From positions 1 through 64,000 of the forward strand of contig NZ_POXG01000003.1 of NCBI RefSeq assembly GCF_003044565.1: 64,000 bases of DNA. Direction: 5' to 3'. Position 1 is the first letter of the stretch. The number at the start of each line of letters is the position of its first letter. This document shows positions 44,501 to 53,712 of this stretch, piece after piece. This DNA comes from Neisseria sicca. Its GTDB lineage: Bacteria; Pseudomonadota; Gammaproteobacteria; Burkholderiales; Neisseriaceae. A program made the translations under genes and the position numbers. Below the pieces are notes generated by a model. That model saw nothing but the letters and a program-made list of their open reading frames with translations, did not search any database and had not been told where the DNA came from.

Positions 44501-44533
44501 TTCGTTAAGTCGGTGATAAACCGTCAAACCCGA

Positions 44534-46504
44534 TTATCGAGGTTTAACGATCATTTGACCGGACATTTCCATGTGCAGGGCGTGGCAGAACCATTGGCAG
44601 TAGTACCAGTGTACGCCCGGACGGACGGCTTTGAAGGTTACCGATTGGGTAGCTTGCGGGCCGATTTCCATGGCGATGCCGTAGCCTTCCAAAGTGAAGC
44701 CGTGAGTCAAGTCCTCGATGGTCTCGACGTTGGTAACATATACGGTTACTTCGTCGCCTTGGTTCACTTCGAATTGCGGGATGCTGAATGCAGGCGCAAT
44801 CGCGGTCATGTACACGCGGACTTTGTTGCCCTCGCGGATGACTTTGGCGGCTTTTTCCAGCTCGACTCCGTCTTTTTTCGCTTGTTCCAAAGCATCTTGC
44901 CAGAACCATGGGTCGTTGCGGTCCCAAGTTTTTTTCGGGTTGATGGAGGATGCGTTAAACAGACATAAGTCGTGCGGCTCGGCAAAGGTCGGATTGTCGT
45001 GAACCAAACGCATTTCGTCGCCGGAAATGTCGATCAACTGGTCGCATTCCGGTTTCAGTGGGCCAGCGTTGAGGAAGCGGTCTTTTGAGAATTTGTTCAA
45101 GGATACCAGCCATTTACCGTCGGCGTCTTTGGTTTCACCCATGGTTGTATGGTTGTGACCTGGTTGGTAGTGAACGTCGAGTTTTTGTTTGATCGGATCA
45201 ATTTTCTCACCTTTGTAGGCTTTGATCGCGTCGTCGATGTTCCATTTAACCATTTGGCTGTCAATAAACAGCGTGGTGTAGGCGTTGCCGCGACCGTCAA
45301 ACGCGGTGTGTAAAGGACCGAGACCCAGTTGGGGTTCGGCGACAACCACGTCGCGCTCTTTGATTTTGCCTGCGAACAAATCGTCCAGTTTGCTGACGTC
45401 CAATACGGTAACGGTCGGAGACAGTTTGCCGTTGAGCATGATGTATTTGCCGTCAGGGGAGGCGTTACAGCCGTGCGGAGAGTTCGGCACGGGGATGTAG
45501 CGGGTGTAAGGGGAATTGGCTTCTGCGCGGCCGTCCAGCATTTTCACGCCGTTGACTTCTTTGAAGTCGCCTTTTTTGATGCCTTCTTCGATGGCAGCAA
45601 GATTGAAGACTACGCACCAGTCTTGCTCGTTGGAAGAAGCACCTTGTACGGTCAGGGCGCGTTCGGAGTTGTAGCAGGTGGAGAAGGAGTATTTGCCTTG
45701 GTAGTCGGCATCGCCGTTGTCCAAGTTGCCGTCCACCAATACTTGCCATGCGATGTCCATGGTTTCGCCGTCGATTGCGGTGTAAACGGCATTCCAAGTT
45801 TTAGGATCGTTCCAAGTACCCACACCGCTTACCGGTACGATGTGTTCGCCGTTGGCAAATACATAGCCGGTTTTCGGATAACGTTGCGGACGCAGACCGT
45901 GAATACCGGAAGCGTTAGGGATTTCGGTGATTTTGTCGGTTTTCATGAAGTCCAAGCGGACGCGGCAAACACGGTTGTTTGCTTTGTCGTTGGCATACGC
46001 GTAGCGACCGTCGTAAGTTTTGTCGGTAAACGACAAGTGCGGGTGGTGCAAGTCGCCGTTAGGAAGGCAGCGCAAACCGGCATCTTTCAAGAATTTATTG
46101 GTTTCCGGCGTATTTTTTTCATTCAAAATACGCAAGCTCTCGTTGGTACGGCCCCAACCGGTCGCGCTGTCCATGTTGAACACAGGGATACGCATCAGTT
46201 CGCGCATGGAGGGCACACCGATCAAGCGCATTTCGCCTGACTGACCGCCGGAGAGCAAACCGTAATATTGGTCAAGCTCGCCCGGACCGACTTCGGAAGT
46301 CTGTTTACCCGGTTCGGCAGGGGCTTGGGCTTCGGCTTTGGAAGCGGGCGCCGCACCTGAAGCAGCAGCTTTGTCGCCACCCTCTTTGGAGCAGCCTGCT
46401 AATCCCAACAGACCGGCGCCGGCAATACCTGCGCCGGAAGCGGCGGCAGTACCTAAGAATGAACGACGGCTTAAACCGTTTTGTTCTAATTTTTCGTCTG
46501 ACAT
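44534..46504 (-). CDS. nosZ: Nitrous oxide reductase
   Basis: 656 residues from MSDEKLEQN (46504), with CAACACTCCTTGG before it on the minus strand as AAGGAGTGTTG. A Tat signal [15 protein letters not shown] is clear. The seven-bladed propeller has the CuZ histidines, for example LHHPHLSF. The C-terminal cupredoxin domain binds Cu[17 protein letters not shown]. No stop or frameshift interrupts it. It reduces N2O to N2 in the periplasm. In pathogenic Neisseria the nos genes are known to be degraded; here all look whole. Confidence 0.97.
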   Translation of the reverse strand: MSDEKLEQNGLSRRSFLGTAAASGAGIAGAGLLGLAGCSKEGGDKAAASGAAPASKAEAQAPAEPGKQTSEVGPGELDQYYGLLSGGQSGEMRLIGVPSMRELMRIPVFNMDSATGWGRTNESLRILNEKNTPETNKFLKDAGLRCLPNGDLHHPHLSFTDKTYDGRYAYANDKANNRVCRVRLDFMKTDKITEIPNASGIHGLRPQRYPKTGYVFANGEHIVPVSGVGTWNDPKTWNAVYTAIDGETMDIAWQVLVDGNLDNGDADYQGKYSFSTCYNSERALTVQGASSNEQDWCVVFNLAAIEEGIKKGDFKEVNGVKMLDGRAEANSPYTRYIPVPNSPHGCNASPDGKYIMLNGKLSPTVTVLDVSKLDDLFAGKIKERDVVVAEPQLGLGPLHTAFDGRGNAYTTLFIDSQMVKWNIDDAIKAYKGEKIDPIKQKLDVHYQPGHNHTTMGETKDADGKWLVSLNKFSKDRFLNAGPLKPECDQLIDISGDEMRLVHDNPTFAEPHDLCLFNASSINPKKTWDRNDPWFWQDALEQAKKDGVELEKAAKVIREGNKVRVYMTAIAPAFSIPQFEVNQGDEVTVYVTNVETIEDLTHGFTLEGYGIAMEIGPQATQSVTFKAVRPGVHWYYCQWFCHALHMEMSGQMIVKPR

Positions 46505-46657
46505 ACAACACTCCTTGGATAAAATTCGGCAGCCGGCGTTTTCAGACGACCTGCCGATCAAAAAAACGAATTTATGTTTATAAGTATGGTTACGGGTGGG
46601 CCGGCATTTTTTCAGGGTTCTTTAGGGGTTTAGATTATTTGCCGGCCATGGGGCGGT

Positions 46658-48979
46658 TTATTTTTTCACAAACTGCACAACCTGTTCGGTAGGCTGTTGT
46701 GTTGCAGATGCGGTTTCTGGTTCGGCTTTCGCCGCCGCCTGTTTTTGTTTTTTCTTGTTGGTTGCCACAACTTGCGGACAACGTGTGTCATGGTGATACA
46801 TGACTTGGCAGTGCAGGCACTGGATACATTCGTTCGGATGAATGTCGCCTTCCGGTGCAATCGCTTGAACGGGGCATTCGTGCGTACAGATTTGGCAAGG
46901 GTTGCCACACATTTTGTAGCGGCGCAGCCAGTCGAATACGCGGAAGCGGCCGGGTAGGGCGATGCCTGCGCCCAACGGACACAGATAGCGGCAGAAGAAG
47001 CGTTCGATGAACAAGCCGGCAACCAAGAGGGTAACGGCAAATGCGACAAACCACCATTCGCGGACGAATTTCAAAATAATCGCTGTTTTAAAGGGTTCTA
47101 CTTCAGCAAATTTTTCAGCAGTGCCCAAGTCGTACAGCGAAATTGCCAGCAGACCGAAGAAAATCACATATTTAATCGCGGTCAGGCGTGTGTGCAGCAG
47201 GTGCGGTACGATAATTTGTTTCACCCCCAATTTTTTGGCGATGCGGTTGGTCAGCTCTTGCAGCGAACCGAAGGGGCAGAGCCAGCCGCAGAATGTACCG
47301 CGGTTCCACAACAGCATGGTTGCAGCGGTAAACAGCCACAAGATGAACACGATCGGATCCATCAGGAAGAAGTCCCAACGGAATTCGGTCAGGATGGCGG
47401 AGAACAAGGTCAGCGTATTCACGACCGACAATTGCGCCTGAGCGTACCAGCCGATATAAATCAGAGTAAATGTCAGGAATACCAAGCGGAAACGGTCGTA
47501 CCATTTTTCGTAACGGACAATCCAGTCTTGGAACAGGAATACCAAAAGCAGGATGGTCAATGCGATGCCGACTACGATGATTTGACCCTGTTTCGCTTTC
47601 CAGACTTGTTTCCAAAGTTGGTTGGATGCGCCGTCGTCGGCACTGGCTTGGTCGGCAATGCCGTTGCCGGTATCGGCAGTATCGGCTGCGGCAGCAGGTT
47701 CTACCGGTGCGCTGATTTCAACGGGCGGTGCTTTCGGGTCATCGACATAGTAACCTTTAGGCAGTTCGTAATCCAAGTCGGCAGTGATGAATGCTTTGTC
47801 GTTTACGCTCAATACGCGTTGAACCATCAACTGTAAACGCCAAGGTTCGGCAGCGTCGAATTCCACATTGGCAGGAATGGTAAACCATGATACTTCTTTA
47901 AAGTGGGGTGCACCTTCGGCAGCCAGGCTGACCAAGCGTTCGTGTTCTGCGTCGGTAAAGCGGAAGCTGTTTTCACCCTGAATCATCTCGATACGGTCGA
48001 AAATACCGCCGCGGACATAACCCGAACCTTTCCAAGAATAGCGACCTTCACCGGCGACCAAGACGGCTTGTTGACCTGGTTGCAGACGGCTTTGCAGGTT
48101 TTTCCATCCTTGTTCGCCCAGCAGGCTTTTACCAATGGAGGGTTGGCTGACTACGGCAGTATACAAATCGATAAAGGTATCGTCGCCTGCGCCTTGTTCG
48201 GCGTGGTCGGCAACACCGGCTTTGCCGCCTTTTTCAAACAGCTTGTTAATTTCATCCACTGAAATATGCAGATGACCGATGGCTTTTTGTTCCAAAAGGG
48301 CATTCCAAGATTGGATGTCCTGTTTGTCAGGATTGACAGCGCGGCGAGGGCGGGTTTGAGTTGCAGGTTCGGCAGCCTGTTGCGTATCCGCAGTATTGGC
48401 AGAGGTCGTCTGAACGGCTTTGTCGGTACCCAAACCATATTTACCGGCAACCACTTTAAACGAACGCTGGATGCTGTCGTTAATTACCATCAGCGTAACG
48501 GTTGCGCCGCTGATGATGTCTCCGGGAGCAATGCCCGGAGTAGGCGGATTCTTAATGAAATTCAAACCGATATACTTATCGATGAATTTATCCACGCGCG
48601 ACTGCGGGATACCGATAAGCATAATCGGCTCGTGGTGATCGACCAGCTTCGCACCGGCGACCGTTCCGTCGTTGGCCAAAGCCACCATTGTATCAATCGG
48701 TTTGCTCGAATAACCGCGCGTGTTGACCACGTCCGTTGTGATATACACCAAGCCCACCTGCTCGTCGCCTTTATAAACACGAGCAACCATAGGTTTACCT
48801 TCAGGCTTGCCATAGCGGTCTGCACCCGGAAAAATTTCCGCAGGCTGGATTTTTGACAGGAATTCCGGCAAACGCTCGGCATAGGCGGGCAGTGTCGAAA
48901 ACAATAGGACAAATACGGCAAACATTGCCAGCATCGTATTCAAGATGCCGGATGTGCGTTTCGTTTTAAGGCAGGACAT
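46658..48979 (-). CDS. nosR: NosR, membrane iron-sulfur flavoprotein
   Basis: 773 residues. A signal peptide, then a periplasmic FMN-binding domain (GVSSKPIDTMVALANDG-type region and DIISGATVTLMVINDSIQ, a likely flavinylation threonine). Several transmembrane helices follow with two cytoplasmic CP motifs (CGWLCPFGS and CRYLCPLGAG), and finally two 4Fe-4S clusters (CGNPCQICTHECP, CIQCLHCQVMY). It passes electrons to NosZ. It is first in nosRZDFYL; an FNR-type promoter precedes it. An exact DUS (48403-48414) is read VQTTS. Confidence 0.96.
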   Translation of the reverse strand: MSCLKTKRTSGILNTMLAMFAVFVLLFSTLPAYAERLPEFLSKIQPAEIFPGADRYGKPEGKPMVARVYKGDEQVGLVYITTDVVNTRGYSSKPIDTMVALANDGTVAGAKLVDHHEPIMLIGIPQSRVDKFIDKYIGLNFIKNPPTPGIAPGDIISGATVTLMVINDSIQRSFKVVAGKYGLGTDKAVQTTSANTADTQQAAEPATQTRPRRAVNPDKQDIQSWNALLEQKAIGHLHISVDEINKLFEKGGKAGVADHAEQGAGDDTFIDLYTAVVSQPSIGKSLLGEQGWKNLQSRLQPGQQAVLVAGEGRYSWKGSGYVRGGIFDRIEMIQGENSFRFTDAEHERLVSLAAEGAPHFKEVSWFTIPANVEFDAAEPWRLQLMVQRVLSVNDKAFITADLDYELPKGYYVDDPKAPPVEISAPVEPAAAADTADTGNGIADQASADDGASNQLWKQVWKAKQGQIIVVGIALTILLLVFLFQDWIVRYEKWYDRFRLVFLTFTLIYIGWYAQAQLSVVNTLTLFSAILTEFRWDFFLMDPIVFILWLFTAATMLLWNRGTFCGWLCPFGSLQELTNRIAKKLGVKQIIVPHLLHTRLTAIKYVIFFGLLAISLYDLGTAEKFAEVEPFKTAIILKFVREWWFVAFAVTLLVAGLFIERFFCRYLCPLGAGIALPGRFRVFDWLRRYKMCGNPCQICTHECPVQAIAPEGDIHPNECIQCLHCQVMYHHDTRCPQVVATNKKKQKQAAAKAEPETASATQQPTEQVVQFVKK

Positions 48980-49015
48980 GACTATCCCCGATTATTCGAT
49001 ACTCTAAACATTAAT

Positions 49016-49057
49016 ATTATATGAATCTACAAAATGCGATAGTTTGACTTATATCAA
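49016..49057 (-). promoter_or_regulatory. FNR-dependent promoter of the nos operon
   Basis: FNR box TTGATATAAGTCAA on the minus strand (49057-49044), one base off TTGATnnnnATCAA. TATAAT lies at 49021-49016. A start near 49009 puts the box centre at -41.5, the class II activator position. So nos would turn on when oxygen is low. The match is read directly; regulation is inferred. Confidence 0.8.
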
Positions 49058-49215
49058 ATTTACAAATCTTAAAACCTGGTTTTGGCGGTAAGTAATACTT
49101 TGTGATTATATGAAGATAGTGCAAATTTTGTTGCTGATGGAATAGAAAATCGAGTAATTAAATAAATCTTGGTTTTGTGGCGTATTGATATGTTTTCGAT
49201 ATAAGGTGGCAATCT

Positions 49216-49395
49216 GAGACCTTTGCAATAACATAGGTTACTAAAATTTTATGCTCAATCTCATTTTCAAAATGCAAAACCTTTCTGATTTTTCCTACTT
49301 TTTGCTCAATATTAGGAAGGTTTTAGTCAATTGAAATTTTTTGGCGCATTTTTATGCGTCAAATTTCGTTAACAGACTATTTTTGCAAAGGTCTC
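49216..49395. mobile_element. 180-bp MITE-like element, copy 3
   Basis: Same ends and length as the copies at 4661 and 28532, flanked by the direct repeat AATCT (49211-49215, 49396-49400). It lies about 160 bases upstream of the nos FNR box, in the 560-base gap before nosR. Confidence 0.85.
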
Positions 49396-49488
49396 AATCT
49401 GTATATGAACAGATGAGGTAACACTGATTTGCTTGATATCTTCAAGTTGGATTGAGTGGGTTGATAACCTGTTCAATAGCAGTCAAAA

Positions 49489-49516
49489 AGGTCGTCTGAA
49501 ATTTTTCAGACGACCT
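49489..49516. terminator. Inverted DUS pair after the polyamine-binding gene
   Basis: DUS at 49489-49500 and reverse complement at 49505-49516 with a four-base loop, 22 bases beyond the stop. Confidence 0.8.
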
Positions 49517-49538
49517 TTGGATTCTCAAAGTCAAACTG

Positions 49539-50675
49539 TTATTTGCCAGCTTTCAGCGATTGCCACAAACGGACGCTCAGGCGGCTTGCATCTGTTGATT
49601 TGGGCGATACGATAAAGCTTTTATCCATCAATTCCTTGGTTGGGAAAATAGACGCATCGCCGGTATATTTCTCGTCCATCAATGCGCGTGCAGGGCGGCT
49701 GGCTGGAGCGTAGGTAACGAAATTGCCGTTTTGCGCCGCGACTTCGGGATCGAGCGTGTGGTTGATGTATTTATGCGCATTGGCGGTGTTTTGGGCATCG
49801 CGCGGAATCATCAGGGAATCTACCCAGATGCCGACACCGCTTTTGGGTGCTAAAACTTCGATTTCGACGCCATTCTTCGCTTCTTGTGCGCGTGTTTTGG
49901 CGATGTTCAAGTCGCCGCCGTAACCGACTGAGACGCAAAGGTTGCCTGCCGCCATGTCATCAATATAGCCTGACGAAGTGAAGCGTTTGATGTCGGGACG
50001 CACTTTTTTCATCATGTTGACGGCGGCTTTGATGTCGTCGGGGTTTTCGGTATTCGGGTCTTTGCCCAAATAATGCAGCGCGAGCGGGATTTGTTCGATG
50101 GCGCTGTCGAAATAGCTGATGCCGCAGGATTTAAGTTTTTTGGTGTATTCGGGATTGAACACCAAATCCCATTCGTTTTCGGGCAGCTGCTCCGTTCCCA
50201 AAGCTTTTTGAACCAGTTTTTTGTTGATGGCAAGCGTGTTGATGCCCCAGAAATAAGGGACGGCGTATTGGTTGCCCGGATCGACTTTTGCCATCATGGC
50301 AAGCAGGTCGGCATCGATGTTGGCGTAGTTCGGGATTTGGCTTTTGTCGATTTTTTGATACGCACCGGCTTTGATTTGGCGTCCGACATTGGCAATGGAC
50401 GGGGCAACGAGGTCGTAACCGGATTTGCCGGTTAAGAGCTTGGCTTCGAGGGCTTCGTTGCTGTCGTAGTAGTCGTAGCGGACGTGGATGCGCGTATTTT
50501 TTTCAAACGCGTTGAGCGTGGCGGGATCGACGTAGTCCGACCAGTTGTAAATATTGAGCTTGTCGGACGCAGTATGGGAAGAAGGGGCGGAAGATTCTGC
50601 GGCGGTTTGTTGTCCGCCGCTGCACGCAGTCAAGACGAGGCCGATGAGTGCCGCCGCCATTGAAGTTTTTTTCAT
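49539..50675 (-). CDS. Polyamine-binding lipoprotein (PotD/PotF type)
   Basis: 378 residues from MKKTSMAAALIGLVLTACSGG (50675), lipobox LTAC. The mature part begins KLNIYNWSDYVDPATLNAFEK, the hallmark of spermidine/putrescine-binding proteins; YDLVAPS, PYFWGINTLAINK and WVDSLMIPRDA line the ligand pocket. It captures polyamines for a PotABC-type importer, which is not in this window. Which polyamine it prefers cannot be told. The longer frame to 50744 is not needed. Confidence 0.9.
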   Translation of the reverse strand: MKKTSMAAALIGLVLTACSGGQQTAAESSAPSSHTASDKLNIYNWSDYVDPATLNAFEKNTRIHVRYDYYDSNEALEAKLLTGKSGYDLVAPSIANVGRQIKAGAYQKIDKSQIPNYANIDADLLAMMAKVDPGNQYAVPYFWGINTLAINKKLVQKALGTEQLPENEWDLVFNPEYTKKLKSCGISYFDSAIEQIPLALHYLGKDPNTENPDDIKAAVNMMKKVRPDIKRFTSSGYIDDMAAGNLCVSVGYGGDLNIAKTRAQEAKNGVEIEVLAPKSGVGIWVDSLMIPRDAQNTANAHKYINHTLDPEVAAQNGNFVTYAPASRPARALMDEKYTGDASIFPTKELMDKSFIVSPKSTDASRLSVRLWQSLKAGK

Positions 50676-50907
50676 GGATACAGTCCTTTTGCGAAAGAGG
50701 AAAACATTGCAGCGGTGGCAGCGGTTTATACAAACTGACCACATGCAAAAGGTTAACTGTGGGGGCGGCCGGCATATGCCTCAGGCCCTTGATTCAGCAG
50801 GTTCGCATTAAACGGCAAAATCCCTGTCGGCGCAATAGGTTAGACGGGAAAATTTCTTCTTTTTTTCGTTGTTTTCAGCTATGGTTTTCTTCATAAACAA
50901 AAAAATA

Positions 50908-50935
50908 TTCAGACGACCCGAAAAGGTCGTCTGAA
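50908..50935. repeat. Tail-to-tail DUS pair
   Basis: An imperfect reverse DUS TTCAGACGACCC (50908-50919) and an exact forward DUS (50924-50935), four bases apart, in the 497-base gap before the porin gene. Confidence 0.65.
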
Positions 50936-51099
50936 AAAAGCTGCACTCACTTTATATTTCCATTTTCAAACGGAGGAAAACGAAGTTTGAATCAGCAAAA
51001 TCGTAGAACAAATGAATGTTAAGGATTGTCCCGATATCGGGTTGCAGAAATACACATTTTATTTGAAATGAATAATAATTTTTCTCAAGATAAAAAGAG

Positions 51100-51128
51100 T
51101 TGTCTAATAATCCTAAAATCATTATGAT
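51100..51128 (+). promoter_or_regulatory. Candidate porin promoter
   Basis: TTGTCT (51100-51105), 17 bases, TATGAT (51123-51128), giving a start about 38 bases before the ATG. The upstream stretch is very A/T-rich, as expected for a strong promoter. Confidence 0.5.
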
Positions 51129-51172
51129 TGAGTCTGGTACTTTTACTCAATTTTTAAATTTAAGGAGGACTC

Positions 51173-52294
51173 ATGAAGAAAATATTGATTACTTTAACCG
51201 CAGCAGCCCTACCTTTTGCAGCGTCCGCTGAAGTTGTTCTTTATGGACAAGTGAAAAGCAGCATTACCGCAGGACAAGTGAAAATCAAAGGCAGTGAAGG
51301 TACTGAAAAAAGCGCGACTTCAACCCGCATCAACGACAATACTTCGCGCATCGGCTTCAAAGGCAACGAGAAACTTTCAGACGACCTCAAAGTCATTTGG
51401 CAGGTTGAACAGCGTACCTCTATTTTAGGCGAATCCAACAGCCAACGTTTCGGCAACCGCAATTCCTTTATCGGTTTGGAAGGCAAGTTCGGTAAAGTCC
51501 GTGCCGGTAACATCGACAACATGCTTAACGAGATGGACACCATTGATCCGTGGATGTACAAAACCGACGCCATGGGTTTGGGTATCAACACCCGCACCGG
51601 CGTACGTACGACCTCTTTGCGTTATGACAGCCCTTCGTTCGGCGGATTCAAGTTCAATGCCTCCTACGCTCCGCGCGACAACCGCAATCCGGACGATAAA
51701 TACGTACACGAAAAACCGAGCAAAGAGCAATATACTGCCGGTTTGATCTACGAAAACAACGGTTTCGCCACCAAACTGGGCTACGGTCATTATAAAGGCG
51801 CGTACACCAACAAAGACGGCAAAGTCAAAGCCGCCCAAATCGCGAAGATTGAAAGCTACTACGACAAAGACAACCTGTTTGTCGGCGTAGGTGCGCAATA
51901 CGCCAAAGGCCATGAAAGCGCGAACAAATATTTGGCGCACTTTACCGATGATTTCAATACCTACAAAGGTGTGGACATCACCAAAGATTCAGGTAAAGAA
52001 GAAGCTGTTAAGGTTGTAGATGCAGCCGTTACCGTAGGCTATACCTTCGGTAACTTGACCCCGCAAATCAGCTACGCTCACGGTTGGGCGGCAAAAGGCG
52101 TGAACAGCGGTGAGAAACTGGTTGATAAATTCGACCAAGTTGTGGTTGGTGCCAAATACAAATTCAGCAAACGCACTTCTATGCTTGCTCATGCCGGCTA
52201 TATGAAACTGGGCAGCAAAACCCGCCTGACTCCTGATCACACAGGCTCTGTTGAGCAAAAAGCCGTTTCTTTCGGCTTGGCACATAAATTCTGA
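51173..52294 (+). CDS. Outer-membrane porin (neisserial PorB-like)
   Basis: 373 residues, starting behind AAGGAGGACTC. Signal peptide MKKILITLTAAALPFAASA. The mature protein begins EVVLYGQVKSS and ends VSFGLAHKF, with the terminal Phe required for assembly. It shows alternating strands of a 16-strand trimeric porin and the family stretch NDNTSRIGFKGNEKLSDDLK. The loops (HEKPSKEQY, NKYLAHFTDDFNTYKG) are lysine-rich, with unique insertions. It is similar in fold to PorB, but the signal and loops differ, so I do not assign the symbol. LSDDL is encoded by an exact DUS. Confidence 0.9.
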   Translation: MKKILITLTAAALPFAASAEVVLYGQVKSSITAGQVKIKGSEGTEKSATSTRINDNTSRIGFKGNEKLSDDLKVIWQVEQRTSILGESNSQRFGNRNSFIGLEGKFGKVRAGNIDNMLNEMDTIDPWMYKTDAMGLGINTRTGVRTTSLRYDSPSFGGFKFNASYAPRDNRNPDDKYVHEKPSKEQYTAGLIYENNGFATKLGYGHYKGAYTNKDGKVKAAQIAKIESYYDKDNLFVGVGAQYAKGHESANKYLAHFTDDFNTYKGVDITKDSGKEEAVKVVDAAVTVGYTFGNLTPQISYAHGWAAKGVNSGEKLVDKFDQVVVGAKYKFSKRTSMLAHAGYMKLGSKTRLTPDHTGSVEQKAVSFGLAHKF

Positions 52295-52325
52295 TTAAGC
52301 AGGACAAGTAGTCAGAAAATATAAA

Positions 52326-52364
52326 AGGTCGTCTGAAAACTCAGTTTGGGTTTTCAGACGACCT
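52326..52364. terminator. Inverted DUS pair after the porin gene
   Basis: DUS at 52326-52337 and reverse complement at 52353-52364, then TTCTTAATTT. Confidence 0.8.
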
Positions 52365-52441
52365 TTCTTAATTTGGTCTTTTGTTTCCCTGTATTCCGTT
52401 TCCCGATAAAATACACGCTTTCGATTTTGACTCTATCTGCC

Positions 52442-53290
52442 ATGCCGACCGACCTTCAAGCCATCAACCGCCTGCTGCCGCAAACCCAGTGCCGAGAATG
52501 CGGCTATCAAGGCTGCCTGCCTTATGCACAAGCTTTGCTGCACGAGGATGCGCCTGTTAATCTGTGCGCACCCGGAGGAGAAGCGGTGATGGTAGACATT
52601 GCCGCCTTATTGGGCAAGCCGCGCGTTGCACCGGTCAAAACGCAGCCCAAAGCCGTCGCCTTGATAGACGAAGCCGCCTGTATCGGCTGTACCGCCTGCA
52701 TCCGCGCTTGCCCTGTCGATGCGATTATGGGCGCAAGCAAGTTCATGCACACCGTCATCAGCGACGAATGCACAGGCTGCGGACTCTGCCTCCCGCCTTG
52801 TCCGGTGGATTGTATCGACATGATACCTTCCGAACAGGAATACCTTCCCGCTGCACGCAGCCTGAGCCGCTCTTCCGAAGCGCGTTTCGCCGCCGCCGAA
52901 CACGCGCAAAGCCGCTTTGATTGGCACACCGAGCGCAAAGCGCGCGACGAGGCGGAACGCAAAGCCATGCTTGCCGAGCGCGAAGCCGCCGTTAAAGCCA
53001 AGCAGGCGCAAATTCAAGCCGAAACCCAAGCTGCCGCCAAACCTGCCTTCAATCCCATGGATTTAATTGCCAAAGCCATGGCGAAAGCCCAATCCCAGCA
53101 AGACAAACTGGTTGCTTCCGACAACCGTGAAGCATTCAAAAACCGACAAATCGAAGAAGCCAAAGAGCGCGCTGAATTGCGCCGCGCCCAACGCGATGTC
53201 AAATATGGCAACGAAGAAGAAAAAGCCGCCGCACTTGCCTATCTGCGCCGTTATAAAGCGGAGCAGGAAGCAGCCAAAGAAATACGGTGA
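52442..53290 (+). CDS. RnfB-like ferredoxin protein
   Basis: 282 residues from [14 protein letters not shown] (52442). Three cysteine groups: CRECGYQGC (RnfB-type 4Fe-4S domain), [12 protein letters not shown] and [12 protein letters not shown] (two 4Fe-4S clusters). RnfB is usually membrane-anchored and part of RnfABCDGE; this one has no N-terminal helix, and no other rnf genes are near. The last ~130 residues are rich in Ala, Lys, Glu and Arg and probably helical. It is a soluble electron carrier, possibly for DNA-repair or radical enzymes; the partner is unknown. The longer frame from 52346 reads through the DUS hairpin. Confidence 0.85.
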   Translation: MPTDLQAINRLLPQTQCRECGYQGCLPYAQALLHEDAPVNLCAPGGEAVMVDIAALLGKPRVAPVKTQPKAVALIDEAACIGCTACIRACPVDAIMGASKFMHTVISDECTGCGLCLPPCPVDCIDMIPSEQEYLPAARSLSRSSEARFAAAEHAQSRFDWHTERKARDEAERKAMLAEREAAVKAKQAQIQAETQAAAKPAFNPMDLIAKAMAKAQSQQDKLVASDNREAFKNRQIEEAKERAELRRAQRDVKYGNEEEKAAALAYLRRYKAEQEAAKEIR

Positions 53291-53310
53291 TTTTGGTGGA
53301 TAGACTTTAA

Positions 53311-53341
53311 AGGTCGTCTGAAATAGGTTTTCAGACGACCT
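53311..53341. terminator. Inverted DUS pair after the RnfB-like gene
   Basis: DUS at 53311-53322 and reverse complement at 53330-53341, 20 bases past the stop. Confidence 0.8.
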
Positions 53342-53568
53342 TTAAGCTAAATCAAGTATGGGATTGATGAGGTATCGAGGAATAATAAGCAGCATCTTTA
53401 CTGTGAAATCCCCAGTTGCCGGTACGCCTTCTAAACTTATCATTTCCCGCACACAAAACCTGATTTGCGCGAAGTCTCGTGCTGTCCCGTATGAAAACAG
53501 GCTGCACAAAACTGTTTTGTATGGTAAAGTTTGCTTTTAATAACTCGGCGGTTTAAAGCCGTCATTCA

Positions 53569-53676
53569 GGGGCTGTTTGAATTTAAAATCAGATTTGTTG
53601 GAAACGCTGCATCGTTTGCGCGGCGTATTTCGAGAAACGGGCTATTTGCCTGTCTGGTTTTAAATTCAAGCAGCCC
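53569..53676. repeat. 108-bp palindromic element before hisZ
   Basis: Arms GGGCTGTTTGAATTTAAAAT and, inverted, GGGCTGCTTGAATTTAAAAC; about 24 bases each with two C/T differences, which still pair as G-U in RNA. The loop is about 60 bases. It lies 37 bases before the hisZ start. It could be a leader hairpin or a small mobile repeat; the sequence alone does not decide. The rest of the 420-base gap holds nothing I can support. Confidence 0.6.
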
Positions 53677-53712
53677 TTTGCGTTTACAAAAACAGATAGA
53701 AGGTAGATTTCC

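Noticed and set aside
46599..46647. GGCCGGCA / TGCCGGCC inverted repeat between nosZ and nosR
   Set aside because: 8-bp arms around a 33-base loop without a T-run; too weak to call a terminator or operator.
49216..49395. Possible degraded transposase gene in the 180-bp element
   Set aside because: No frame of useful length in any copy; the three copies share no coding pattern.
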